Origin: Anaerolineales bacterium
GTDB taxonomy: Bacteria; Chloroflexota; Anaerolineae; UBA7937
Length of the DNA: 18,790 nucleotides
Direction: 5' to 3'
Assembly: GCA_030593425.1 (NCBI GenBank)
Contig: JAUVHF010000010.1
Coordinates: 1-18,790 of the forward strand
Shown here: positions 1 through 6,710 of the stretch, one piece after another
How the letters are laid out: every line of letters starts with the position of its first letter
Position numbering within the stretch: position 1 is the first letter of the stretch
Notes under the pieces: generated by a model
The model's input: the letters and a program-made list of their open reading frames with translations, nothing else
Told to the model about the DNA's origin: nothing
Databases searched by the model: none
Made by a program: the position numbers and the translations under genes

Positions 1-210
1 GTCCTGGTATACGGCATTCCCGAGTTTCGGCTTCCCAAGGCAACGGTCCAGAGGGAAATCGAGGTCCTGGTCCGCTTGGGCGTCGAGATCCGCACCAACT
101 TCATCGTGGGTCGAACCGGGTCCATAGACGAGCTGCTTGGCTCGGGTTTCGATGCCGTCTTCATCGGAACCGGCGCGGGCCTTCCCAAGTTCATGGGCAT
201 ACCTGGGGAA
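1..210 (+). pseudogene. Fragment of GltA/NfnB/SudA-type NAD(P)-flavoprotein oxidoreductase (glutamate synthase small-subunit family)
   Basis: Frame 1 is open from the window edge and reads about 70 residues typical of the FAD/NAD(P)-binding family that includes the glutamate synthase small chain, NfnB and sulfide dehydrogenase alpha. Visible pieces are YGIPEFRLPK, then a GVE..TNF..G stretch, then FDAVFIGTGAGLPKF and GIPGE, all in the family's order. The 5' part lies outside the window. After GIPGE (codon ending at 210) similarity stops abruptly. Family members continue with several hundred more residues, starting with the rest of a dinucleotide-binding fold, but this frame runs into an unrelated tail ending in TAA at 364-366. 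The downstream sequence instead encodes a DksA-type zinc finger in another frame. The gene is therefore 3'-truncated, by a real deletion or by an assembly join. Family assignment is firm; which family member (GltD, NfnB or SudA) cannot be decided. Confidence 0.75.
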
Positions 211-211
211 A

Positions 212-397
212 CTCCTTCAACATTTGGAGCGAGAACTGGAGGCGGTGAACTACGCCCTCTCCCCAGCGGAAAAGGGAGTCTATGGCATCTGCGAGAACTG
301 CGGAGAAAGGATCGACCCGGCTCGGCTGAAGGCCATACCCCAGGCCACGTTATGTCTCAAATGTAAAACGGCAGTTGAGAAGAAGAGGCGGATATGA
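212..397 (+). pseudogene. 5'-truncated DksA/TraR-type C4 zinc-finger protein
   Basis: In the frame of codon 209-211, about 60 residues match the C-terminal half of DksA/TraR-like proteins. They run from LLQHLERELEAV, the end of the coiled coil, through YGICENCGERI to ATLCLKCK, with a Cys-x2-Cys-x17-Cys-x2-Cys zinc finger, and stop at TGA 395-397. Family members normally have another 50-80 residues of coiled coil before this, and that part is absent. The codons just upstream in this frame (137-208) are simply the GltA-type gene read out of frame. DksA-family proteins bind the RNA polymerase secondary channel. With its N-terminal arm missing this copy is unlikely to work, although a chimeric ORF of 86 codons is formally open from a TTG at 137 that lacks a convincing ribosome-binding site. 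Confidence 0.75.
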
Positions 398-512
398 CCT
401 CTCGCCCCCCTCTCAGGAGCGCGGTTCCCCATCGCCACCAAGGCTACCCCAGGGATGGCGCCAAAAGCATATCCATCCCTCGCAAGAAAGGCTCTCCCCT
501 AATAGCCACCGT

Positions 513-541
513 TTGATTTTTCGGCACCCTTACCCTATAAT
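513..541 (+). promoter_or_regulatory. Sigma70-type promoter of the por operon
   Basis: TTGATT (513-518), a 17-base spacer, and a consensus TATAAT (536-541). Transcription would start near 548, leaving a leader of about 75 bases before the porC ATG. It is the only strong promoter seen upstream of the four por genes. Confidence 0.75.
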
Positions 542-554
542 ATATGTGTGCTCT

Positions 555-605
555 TTGGGCGCTCAACGACGACATCCGCCCAAGCCGATGGAAGGGGCTT
601 TTTTT
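555..605 (+). promoter_or_regulatory. Possible structured leader/attenuator upstream of porC
   Basis: Two hairpins can form in the leader. TTGGGCG (555-561) pairs with CGCCCAA (577-583). AAGCC (582-586) pairs with GGCTT (596-600), whose last two Ts begin a seven-T run (599-605). They share bases 582-583, so they compete slightly. The second stem has only five pairs, so a terminator function is tentative. The porC ribosome-binding site (611-620) lies just downstream. Confidence 0.35.
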
Positions 606-623
606 ACGCCTAAAGGAGGATAG

Positions 624-1196
624 ATGGCCGAGTTAACGGAGATCCGCTGGCATGGCCGCGGGGGCCAAGGTGTAGTCACCGCCGGCAAGATGCTGGCTGA
701 CCTGGCCTTGGACAGCGGTCAATATTTCCAAGCCTTTCCGGACTACGGCCCAGAGCGGGCCGGGGCCCCAGTGCGGGCCTTCACTCGCCTGAGCAGGGAG
801 CCCATCGACATCCATTCCCAGATCCAAGAACCGGATGTGGTCCTGGTTCTTGACCCCACTCTCATAGGCAGCGTGAACGTCGCCGAAGGGTTAAAGGAAG
901 AGAGTATCCTCATCGTAAATACAGAAGAACCCCCCGCCAAGATCCGAGAGCGGTTGGGGTTCAAGAGGGGAAAGGTCTTCACCGTCAACGCTACCCGCAT
1001 CGCCATGGATACTTTGGGTCGGGAGATCACCAACACCCCCATGCTGGGTGCCCTGGTTAAGGCTACGGGCTTCGTAGCCCTGGAGGATCTGATAGAGAAG
1101 ACTCGCGAGAGGTTTGGCTATAAGTTCGGCTCTCGCGTAGCGGAACAGAACGTGGAGGCCATCGAGCGGGCCTATCGCGAGGTAAGGGAGGGATAA
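624..1196 (+). CDS. porC: 2-oxoacid:ferredoxin oxidoreductase, gamma subunit (PorC-like)
   Basis: This is the gamma subunit of a heterotetrameric pyruvate/2-ketoisovalerate:ferredoxin oxidoreductase. The enzyme cleaves a 2-oxoacid with CoA to acyl-CoA and CO2 and passes electrons to ferredoxin in the cytoplasm. The product has 190 residues, the usual size. The family signature GRGGQG (residues 11-16) follows a beta strand at the N-terminus, then the YGPERAGAPVRAF segment (41-53) and NTPMLGALVKATG near residue 140, as in PorC/VorC proteins. The ATG at 624 has a strong ribosome-binding site (AAAGGAGG within 611-620). It is the first gene of a gamma-delta-alpha-beta operon, and porD starts one base after its TAA. 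Whether the substrate is pyruvate or a branched-chain oxoacid cannot be read from this subunit. Confidence 0.92.
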   Translation: MAELTEIRWHGRGGQGVVTAGKMLADLALDSGQYFQAFPDYGPERAGAPVRAFTRLSREPIDIHSQIQEPDVVLVLDPTLIGSVNVAEGLKEESILIVNTEEPPAKIRERLGFKRGKVFTVNATRIAMDTLGREITNTPMLGALVKATGFVALEDLIEKTRERFGYKFGSRVAEQNVEAIERAYREVREG

Positions 1197-1197
1197 G

Positions 1198-1479
1198 GTG
1201 GTCGATCTGGAAGCGGGATGGCGGGAGATACCCGAAGGGGGGCTGATCGTCGAGGCGGGCAACGCGGTAGAATATATCACCGGTGGCTGGCGGGCCCAGT
1301 GCCCGGTCCTCGATCTGGAGAAGTGCACCCACTGCTTATTTTGTTGGATCCATTGCCCCGACTGTTCCATCCTCGTCGAAGAGACGAAGATGAAGGGCTT
1401 CGACCTGGACCATTGCAAAGGTTGTGGCATCTGTGCTCAGGCCTGTCCGGTCGAGGCGATCACTATGGTTACAGAATAA
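1198..1479 (+). CDS. porD: 2-oxoacid:ferredoxin oxidoreductase, delta subunit (2x[4Fe-4S] ferredoxin)
   Basis: A 93-residue ferredoxin-like subunit that carries electrons from the thiamine-pyrophosphate site toward external ferredoxin. Two Cys-x2-Cys-x2-Cys-x3-Cys-Pro motifs are intact: Cys43, 46, 49, 53 and Cys73, 76, 79, 83, enough for two [4Fe-4S] clusters. Two further cysteines (35 and 56) lie nearby. An N-terminal extension of about 40 residues precedes the clusters, as usual for PorD, and helps dock on the other subunits. The start is the GTG at 1198, one base after the porC stop, with GGGAGG about seven bases upstream inside the end of porC, so translation is probably coupled. Confidence 0.93.
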   Translation: MVDLEAGWREIPEGGLIVEAGNAVEYITGGWRAQCPVLDLEKCTHCLFCWIHCPDCSILVEETKMKGFDLDHCKGCGICAQACPVEAITMVTE

Positions 1480-1498
1480 CCCTCTATAGGGAGGAGAT

Positions 1499-2707
1499 AT
1501 GGGCAGATATGTGGCTTTGGACGGCAACTCGGCCACCGCAGAAGCGATGCGCCAGATCAACCCCGATGTGGTGGCCGCTTATCCCATCACCCCTCAGACC
1601 TCCATAGTTCAAACCTTCTCTGAGTTCGTGGCTGATGGGTTGGTGGATACGGAGTTCATCACTGTAGAGAGCGAACATAGCGCCATGAGCGCCTGCATCG
1701 GCGCTTCGGCGGCCGGCGGCCGGGTGATGACCGCCACCTCCTCGGCGGGGCTGGCCTTCATGTGGGAGGTGGTCTATGTCGCCGCCTCTACCAGGCTCCC
1801 CATCGTCATGCCGGTCGTGAATCGCGCCCTTTCCGCCCCCATCAACATCCATTGTGATCACTCCGACTCCATGGGGGCTCGAGATGCGGGCTGGATACAA
1901 CTCTTCTCCGAGAACGCGCAGGAGGCCTACGACAACACCATCCAGGCAGTGCAGATCGCCGAGAGAGAGGAGGTACGTCTCCCGGTGATGGTGATGTCGG
2001 ACGGCTTCATCACTAGCCACGCAGTGGAGAGGGTGGAGATAGAGGAGGACGAAGCCGTCAAGCGTTTCATCGGCCCTTTCCGACCGACCTACCCCCTCTT
2101 AGACATCGATAACCCGGTCACCTACGGCCCCTTGGACTTCTACGACTTCTATATGGAGCACAAGAGACAGCAAGCGGAGGCTATAGAGCGGGCCAAAGAG
2201 GCAGTGATAGAGGTGGGGGAGGAGTTCGGCAAGACCTTCGGCCGCCCCTATGGGCTGTTAGAAGGGTACAAGTTGGACGATGCAGAGGTAGCAGTAGTGG
2301 TCCTCTCCTCCACGGCCGGAACGGCCAGAGGCGTGGTGGACGATCTGCGGGGTCGGGGGATAAAAGCGGGCCTCCTGAAACCTCGCTGCTTCCGGCCCTT
2401 CCCCAGCCAAGAGATAGTAGCATCCTTAAGAGATAAGGCCGTGGTAGGAGTGATGGACCGCTCCGACTCCTTCGGCGCTTTGGGCGGGCCGCTCTTCATG
2501 GAGATCTGTGCCGCCTTCCAGGCTCACGGCGTGAGGACTAAAGTGGTGGATTACATCTTCGGCCTCGGCGGCCGGGATACCACCCCTGATCAGATCGAAA
2601 GCGTCTTCCGCGATCTTTTGCAGATCGCCGAAACCGGCGAGATCGAACGTCTAGTTAACTGGCTGGGCGTGAGGGAAGGCAAACAAGAAGTCGTTACCGC
2701 GGCCTAA
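1499..2707 (+). CDS. porA: 2-oxoacid:ferredoxin oxidoreductase, alpha subunit (PorA-like)
   Basis: The alpha subunit carries the domain that contacts the thiamine ring, plus a transketolase C-terminal-like domain. The product is 402 residues, about the family norm. Family motifs are present: YPITPQT (28-34), the ESEHSAMS stretch holding the conserved Glu58 region, GRVMTATSSAGLAFM after residue 73, and the LPIVM..VNRA and HSDSMGARDAGWIQ segments. The C-terminal half includes the VMDRSDSFGALGGPL region typical of PorA. The ATG at 1499 follows AGGGAGGAG at a good distance. It sits 19 bases after porD and 18 bases before porB, in the middle of the operon. Confidence 0.95.
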   Translation: MGRYVALDGNSATAEAMRQINPDVVAAYPITPQTSIVQTFSEFVADGLVDTEFITVESEHSAMSACIGASAAGGRVMTATSSAGLAFMWEVVYVAASTRLPIVMPVVNRALSAPINIHCDHSDSMGARDAGWIQLFSENAQEAYDNTIQAVQIAEREEVRLPVMVMSDGFITSHAVERVEIEEDEAVKRFIGPFRPTYPLLDIDNPVTYGPLDFYDFYMEHKRQQAEAIERAKEAVIEVGEEFGKTFGRPYGLLEGYKLDDAEVAVVVLSSTAGTARGVVDDLRGRGIKAGLLKPRCFRPFPSQEIVASLRDKAVVGVMDRSDSFGALGGPLFMEICAAFQAHGVRTKVVDYIFGLGGRDTTPDQIESVFRDLLQIAETGEIERLVNWLGVREGKQEVVTAA

Positions 2708-2725
2708 GATTTAGAGGAGAAGAAG

Positions 2726-3661
2726 ATGGCTACAGCGCTTAAGTTGAAGGAACTTTCCAAGAAAGAGGAACGGCTGGCTCCCGGCCATCGCCTCTGCGCG
2801 GGGTGTGCCGCTCCCATCATCGTTCGCCAGGTGCTTTTGGCTATCGATGAACCGGTGATCGTGGCTGCGGCCACCGGTTGCCTAGAGGTGGGCACCACCA
2901 TCTACCCCTATACCGCCTGGCGGATCCCCTGGATCCATAACGCCTTCGAGAACGCCGCTTCCACCCTGAGCGGCATAGAGACCATGTACCGCTCCTTGGT
3001 GAAACAGGGAAAGATGAAAGAGCGGGATATGAAGTTCGTGGCCTTTGCCGGGGATGGGGGCACCTATGATATCGGCATCCAGGCCCTCTCGGGGGTCTTG
3101 GAGCGGGGGCACAGGCTTCTCTACATCTGCTACGATAACCAGGCTTACATGAACACCGGGATCCAACGGTCTGGGGCTACTCCCTATGGCGCTTGGACCA
3201 CCACCTCGCCAGCGGGGAAGGTTATCCCTGGCAAGCCCCAACATCGCAAGGACCTCACCGCCATTGTGGCCGCTCACGGTATCCCCTATGTCGCCCAGGC
3301 CTCTCCCCACCGGTTTAGGGATCTGATGCAAAAGGTGCGGAAAGGGGTGGGGGCCGATGGGCCGGCCTTTATCAACGTCCTCTCCTCCTGCAACCGAGGC
3401 TGGCGCCACCCCACCGATACGACCCTGGAGATGTCGCGCCTGGCGGTGGATACCTGCTTCTGGCCTCTTTATGAGGTAGAGAAGAGAGAGTGGAAACTTA
3501 ACTACCGGCCCAAGGAGAAACTCCCCATCGAAGAGTTCTTGAGGCCCCAAGGCCGCTTCCGCCACCTCTTCCAGGAGGAGAATAAACATATCATAGAGGA
3601 ACTACAAGCCGAGGTGGATCGGCGGTGGGAGGCGCTCCTCAAGCGCACCGGGGAAGCGTGA
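2726..3661 (+). CDS. porB: 2-oxoacid:ferredoxin oxidoreductase, beta subunit (PorB-like, TPP-binding)
   Basis: The beta subunit binds the thiamine diphosphate pyrophosphate through Mg2+ and holds a [4Fe-4S] cluster. It is 311 residues long. The TPP motif starts at GDGG (109-112) and ends with the DNQAYMNTG segment (about 137-145). Candidate cluster ligands are Cys24 and Cys27 (CAGC), Cys52 (ATGC) and Cys222 (LSSC), the pattern of archaeal-type POR/VOR beta chains. The ATG at 2726 is preceded by GAGGAG. This is the last por gene; a hairpin with a T run follows at 3668-3697. Together with the other subunits it implies ferredoxin-based oxoacid metabolism. Confidence 0.95.
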   Translation: MATALKLKELSKKEERLAPGHRLCAGCAAPIIVRQVLLAIDEPVIVAAATGCLEVGTTIYPYTAWRIPWIHNAFENAASTLSGIETMYRSLVKQGKMKERDMKFVAFAGDGGTYDIGIQALSGVLERGHRLLYICYDNQAYMNTGIQRSGATPYGAWTTTSPAGKVIPGKPQHRKDLTAIVAAHGIPYVAQASPHRFRDLMQKVRKGVGADGPAFINVLSSCNRGWRHPTDTTLEMSRLAVDTCFWPLYEVEKREWKLNYRPKEKLPIEEFLRPQGRFRHLFQEENKHIIEELQAEVDRRWEALLKRTGEA

Positions 3662-3667
3662 GGGGAG

Positions 3668-3697
3668 AAGGCAGCGGAAACCAAGCCGCTGCCTTTT
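3668..3697 (+). terminator. Intrinsic terminator after the por operon
   Basis: GGCAGCGG (3670-3677) pairs perfectly with CCGCTGCC (3686-3693) across an 8-base loop, extended by flanking A-T pairs, then TTTT. It lies between porB and the upp ribosome-binding site. I see no promoter after it, so upp may depend on read-through or on a promoter hidden in porB. Confidence 0.75.
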
Positions 3698-3713
3698 AAT
3701 AAAGGAGGGCAAG

Positions 3714-4364
3714 ATGCCGGTTTTAGAGTCCACCCACCCCCTTATCCAGCATAAGATGACCCTCCTGCGGGACAAAAATACCGAACCCAAGAAGTTCCGG
3801 GAACTGATCAGGGAGATATCGATCCTCTTGGCCTACGAGGCTACGGCGGACCTGGGACTAAAGGAGGTGGAAGTCACCACCCCTCTGGCCCCAGCCAAGG
3901 GGTACCGGTTGACCGAGAAGATCGGGCTAGTGCCCATCCTCCGCGCCGGGCTGGGGATGGTGGAGGGGATCTGGGAGATGATGCCCTCCGCGGAGGTATG
4001 GCATATCGGCCTCTACCGAGATCATGAGACCCTAGAGCCGGTAGAGTATTATAGTAAACTCCCCGTCCACCCTACAGTGCAGGTCTGTTTGATTTTAGAC
4101 CCCATGCTAGCCACCGGAGGCTCGGCGGTGGCCACGGTAGATATTTTGAAGAAATGGGGAGCCAAGCGGATTAAATTCGTGGGTGTCATCGCCGCCCCCG
4201 AGGGGGTGAAAAGGCTCACCGAGGCCCACCCGGATGTGGACATCCATATCGCGGCCATCGACGACCACCTGACGGGCGAGCCCCAGAAGCCAGAAGACCC
4301 CCCAGCGGGTTACATCGTCCCCGGACTGGGAGACGCGGGGGACAGGCAGTTCGGGACGGGGTGA
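3714..4364 (+). CDS. upp: Uracil phosphoribosyltransferase
   Basis: Converts uracil and PRPP to UMP in pyrimidine salvage. The product is 216 residues, slightly longer than the usual 208 or so because of an acidic, proline-rich insert (about 187-198) just before the C-terminal uracil-binding segment. The PRPP-binding motif LDPMLATGGS (128-137) and the uracil-binding GYIVPGLGDAGD (199-210) are intact, and the ILRAGLGM segment (75-82) is typical. The ATG at 3714 has AAAGGAGGG upstream. The dCMP deaminase gene follows four bases after the stop, so the two are co-transcribed and both act in pyrimidine nucleotide supply. Confidence 0.95.
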   Translation: MPVLESTHPLIQHKMTLLRDKNTEPKKFRELIREISILLAYEATADLGLKEVEVTTPLAPAKGYRLTEKIGLVPILRAGLGMVEGIWEMMPSAEVWHIGLYRDHETLEPVEYYSKLPVHPTVQVCLILDPMLATGGSAVATVDILKKWGAKRIKFVGVIAAPEGVKRLTEAHPDVDIHIAAIDDHLTGEPQKPEDPPAGYIVPGLGDAGDRQFGTG

Positions 4365-4368
4365 TTAG

Positions 4369-4803
4369 ATGAGTGCCAAGATACGCCCCACCTGGGATGA
4401 ATACTTTATGGAGATAGCCCGGCAAGTGGCCCAAAGGTCAACCTGCCCCCGAGCCTCGGTGGGGGCGGTGATCGTCAGAGAGCGTCGCATCCTCACTACA
4501 GGCTATAACGGCGCTCCGGAGGGGTTGCTTCACTGCCTGGAAGCGGGTTGCATCATCGAAGACGACCACTGCCAGAGGAGCCTCCACGCCGAGCAGAACG
4601 CCATCATCCAGGCAGCCTTACATGGTGTCTCCATCGCCGGGGGCACCACCTATATCACCCATCAACCTTGCAATACCTGCGCCAAGATGATCATCAATGC
4701 GGGCCTAAAGAGGGTGATCTACGCTGGGGAGTATCCCGATGAACTAGCCCGCAACTTCCTGGCTGAGGCAGGGGTGGAACTGGTCCGCTTCCCGAACCCT
4801 TGA
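4369..4803 (+). CDS. comEB: Deoxycytidylate (dCMP) deaminase, ComEB-like
   Basis: A zinc enzyme that deaminates dCMP to dUMP, feeding thymidylate synthesis. The product is 144 residues. The zinc site is complete: His73 and the catalytic Glu75 in HAEQNA, and Cys101 and Cys104 in PCNTCAKM. A CPRASVGAVIV segment near residue 26 is characteristic, as is the GYNGAP loop at 45-50. A further Cys/His-containing stretch (HC..GC.....HC, about 55-68) resembles the extra zinc site found in many dCMP deaminases. The ATG at 4369 starts four bases after upp, consistent with coupled translation, since the ribosome-binding site is weak. The stop codon TGA (4801-4803) lies inside the -35 box of the next gene's promoter. 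Confidence 0.93.
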   Translation: MSAKIRPTWDEYFMEIARQVAQRSTCPRASVGAVIVRERRILTTGYNGAPEGLLHCLEAGCIIEDDHCQRSLHAEQNAIIQAALHGVSIAGGTTYITHQPCNTCAKMIINAGLKRVIYAGEYPDELARNFLAEAGVELVRFPNP

Positions 4804-4828
4804 CAGAAGAACCTGAGCACCCTAGAAT
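4800..4828 (+). promoter_or_regulatory. Sigma70-type promoter of the wecA-like gene, overlapping the comEB stop
   Basis: A consensus TTGACA (4800-4805) containing the comEB TGA, a 17-base spacer, and TAGAAT (4823-4828). The expected start near 4834-4836 lies inside the 5' arm of the hairpin at 4830-4856. Confidence 0.7.
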
Positions 4829-4829
4829 G

Positions 4830-4856
4830 AGGGCGACCTTGGGGGTTGCCCTTTTT
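4830..4856 (+). terminator. Intrinsic terminator of the upp-comEB unit
   Basis: GGGCGACC (4831-4838) pairs with GGTTGCCC (4844-4851), with one G-U pair, a 5-base loop and five Ts following. It is well formed, but only 24 bases before the start codon of the next gene. Transcripts from the promoter at 4800-4828 would start within its 5' arm and so should not form it. Confidence 0.75.
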
Positions 4857-4879
4857 CGCCGTTGATAGAAAGGTAGATC

Positions 4880-5917
4880 GTGCTCTATCTGGCCGTCTTC
4901 GCCGTACCCCTGCTCTTGGCCTTCCTCTTCACGCCCCTGGTGGAGAGGCTAGCGCGGCGCTGGGGATTTGTAGACTACCCCCATGAGCCCAGGCACTTGC
5001 ACGAGGCGCCAACGCCAAAATTGGGGGGGGTAGCGCTCTTTGTCCCCTTCCTGATCGCTATAGGGCTCTCTTTGATCCTACTGCCCCTAACCCTCGAGGC
5101 TCGCCCCGACCTGCCCAACGAACTGCGCCGCTTGGCCGGGGTGGTAGTCGGCTCTCTGGTGGTGCTTTTGGTAGGCATCTACGATGATAAACGGGAACTC
5201 TCTCCCTGGCCCCAACTCCTGGCTCAGTTCTTGGCCGCAGGGGTGGCCATCTACTCCGGCATCGTCATCTACGAGATCGCCAGCCCCTTCGGCGGGCTAG
5301 TCACCTTCCCCACCTGGTTCGCGGTGCTCTTCACCCTCTTCTGGCTCCTGGGGATGATGAACACCGTCAACTGGTTAGATGGTCTGGACGGCCTGGCAGC
5401 GGGGATCACGGTGATCGCCTCCCTCATCTTCTTTGCTCATAGCAACCGTTTGGGCCAGGTGAGCATCGCCCTCCTCCCCCTAGCCTTGGGTGGCTGCGCC
5501 CTGGGGTTCCTCCCCTACAACTTCCACCCCGCTCGGGTATTCATGGGCACCTCAGGAGCCCTCTTTCTGGGCTTCGCTCTAGGCACTCTTTCCATCATCG
5601 GTGGGGCCAAGGCAGCCACGGCGCTCTTAGTTTTGGGGATCCCCATCTTGGACGTGGCCTGGCAGATCGTGAACCGCCTCCGGGAGCGTCGTTCCCCCTT
5701 GAGCGGCGACAGGGGACACCTCCACCACCGCCTACTGGATATGGGGATCTCCCACCGCCGGGTGGTCCTCTTCTTCTACCTCCTCTGCGCCTCCTTCGGC
5801 GGACTGGCCTTACTTCTGTCCCCCGGCCTCTACAAGCTGTACGCCCTCTTCGCTCTAGGGGTTGTGGCGGTTATCGTTCTCTTCCTCGCCGCCAGAGAGA
5901 ACCAACCTCCTGATTAG
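4880..5917 (+). CDS. Undecaprenyl-phosphate sugar-1-phosphate transferase (WecA/TagO/MraY family)
   Basis: A polytopic membrane enzyme (345 residues, about ten hydrophobic segments) of the family that transfers GlcNAc-1-phosphate, or a related sugar, from UDP-sugar to undecaprenyl phosphate, starting cell-wall or surface polymer synthesis. Family motifs: PTPKLGG (44-50), the Mg-binding Asp pair Asp102-Asp103 (GIYDDKRE), NTVNWLDGLDGLAAG (161-175) with Asp167 and Asp170, GFLPYNFHPA (209-218), and the HLHHRLLDMG loop (280-289). In the segment where most members have FMGDSG, this protein reads FMGTSG: Thr224 replaces an Asp that is catalytic or metal-binding in MraY structures. The start is the GTG at 4880 with AAAGG upstream; it has its own promoter. 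It ends one base from the convergent metalloprotease gene. It resembles WecA/TagO more than true MraY. Confidence 0.88.
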   Translation: MLYLAVFAVPLLLAFLFTPLVERLARRWGFVDYPHEPRHLHEAPTPKLGGVALFVPFLIAIGLSLILLPLTLEARPDLPNELRRLAGVVVGSLVVLLVGIYDDKRELSPWPQLLAQFLAAGVAIYSGIVIYEIASPFGGLVTFPTWFAVLFTLFWLLGMMNTVNWLDGLDGLAAGITVIASLIFFAHSNRLGQVSIALLPLALGGCALGFLPYNFHPARVFMGTSGALFLGFALGTLSIIGGAKAATALLVLGIPILDVAWQIVNRLRERRSPLSGDRGHLHHRLLDMGISHRRVVLFFYLLCASFGGLALLLSPGLYKLYALFALGVVAVIVLFLAARENQPPD

Positions 5918-5918
5918 T

Positions 5919-6635
5919 TCACCTATACTCTACCTCTTCTCCTCGCATGGCTCCCACCAGCCGCTCCAAAGGGTAGATGAGGAGAAAGAAGAGGGCATCC
6001 ACCGCCAGGGTGATCAGAAAGGCCAAAGTCAGATACTCCAAGCCCCGGAATGTCCAGAAGATGACCTCCCCTGGGATGCGGGGTACGAAGCCCACCAGGG
6101 TGGAGAGGAGCACCACCAGGCCGCCGAAGAGGAGAACCGGAAGCCACCCTTGGCGATCCGTCTCGCTGGGCAACATCCCGTTGCTCACTGAGAAAAGAAG
6201 GTAGAGAAGAAGCAAAAGGTGGGGGGCTCTTGCGTACTCCCCTAGATGGGAGATGAGATGGCGCAGGGCCTCATCTGGAGAGGAGCCCCAAGCGATAAAG
6301 GGCCACCCCCACCGGGCGGTGAGGAAGATAGCCAGGGTCCCCCCTAAGAGAGGGGCCAGACCAATGACGCTCTTTCGAAGGGAGTCGGTTCGGGCTACAG
6401 AGAGGGAGGCGAAGGTTAACGCCTCCCCTCTCCGTCGAGGCCCTAAGGTGAGTCGCCCCGTGGGGACCCTCAAAGCCTTGGCCACCAGCCAATGGCTCAA
6501 TTCATGGAGGATCACCCCAGGGAGAAGGAGGAAAAGGGAGAAGAGTGCGGCCTTATCGTGGTCTCCAGCAATGAGAAGGCCCAGGCCGTAGAGATGTTGA
6601 CTCAACCAACGCTTGACCCAGGGCAAGAGCAACAA
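5919..6635 (-). CDS. M50-like (site-2-type) membrane zinc metalloprotease
   Basis: A hydrophobic protein with a zinc-protease HExxH in a membrane segment: His44, Glu45, His48 in LPGVILHELSHW. A second motif, NGMLPSETD with Asn152, Pro156 and Asp160, resembles the NxxPxxxxD region that gives the third zinc ligand in M50 proteases. About five or six membrane segments are visible. M50 enzymes cleave membrane proteins inside the bilayer; the substrate here is unknown. It follows the kinase gene on the same strand, probably in one transcript. The given start, TTG at 6635, is the first standard start codon but has no ribosome-binding site and would cut into a hydrophobic helix. An ATC at 6675-6677, six bases after a perfect AGGAGG, would give 14 more residues and a complete first helix. 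Function is inferred from motifs only. Confidence 0.7.
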   Translation of the reverse strand: MLLLPWVKRWLSQHLYGLGLLIAGDHDKAALFSLFLLLPGVILHELSHWLVAKALRVPTGRLTLGPRRRGEALTFASLSVARTDSLRKSVIGLAPLLGGTLAIFLTARWGWPFIAWGSSPDEALRHLISHLGEYARAPHLLLLLYLLFSVSNGMLPSETDRQGWLPVLLFGGLVVLLSTLVGFVPRIPGEVIFWTFRGLEYLTLAFLITLAVDALFFLLIYPLERLVGAMRGEEVEYR

Positions 6636-6683
6636 GGTGACTACAAACCAAAGAAGAACCTTCTCCGGGGAACCGATCTGTCC

Positions 6684-6689
6684 CCTCCT
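6684..6689 (-). promoter_or_regulatory. Shine-Dalgarno AGGAGG pointing to a non-standard start
   Basis: On the minus strand AGGAGG ends six bases before an in-frame ATC codon (6677-6675) and 48 bases before the first standard start (TTG 6635). No ATG, GTG, TTG or CTG lies between them in frame. It suggests translation from ATC, or that the base at 6675 is wrong in the assembly and the codon is really ATG. Confidence 0.4.
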
Positions 6690-6710
6690 CGCTAATGCAA
6701 AAAACCCTCT

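Noticed and set aside
375..623. 82-codon plus-strand ORF over the por promoter and leader
   Set aside because: It spans a clear promoter and T run, and its composition looks random.
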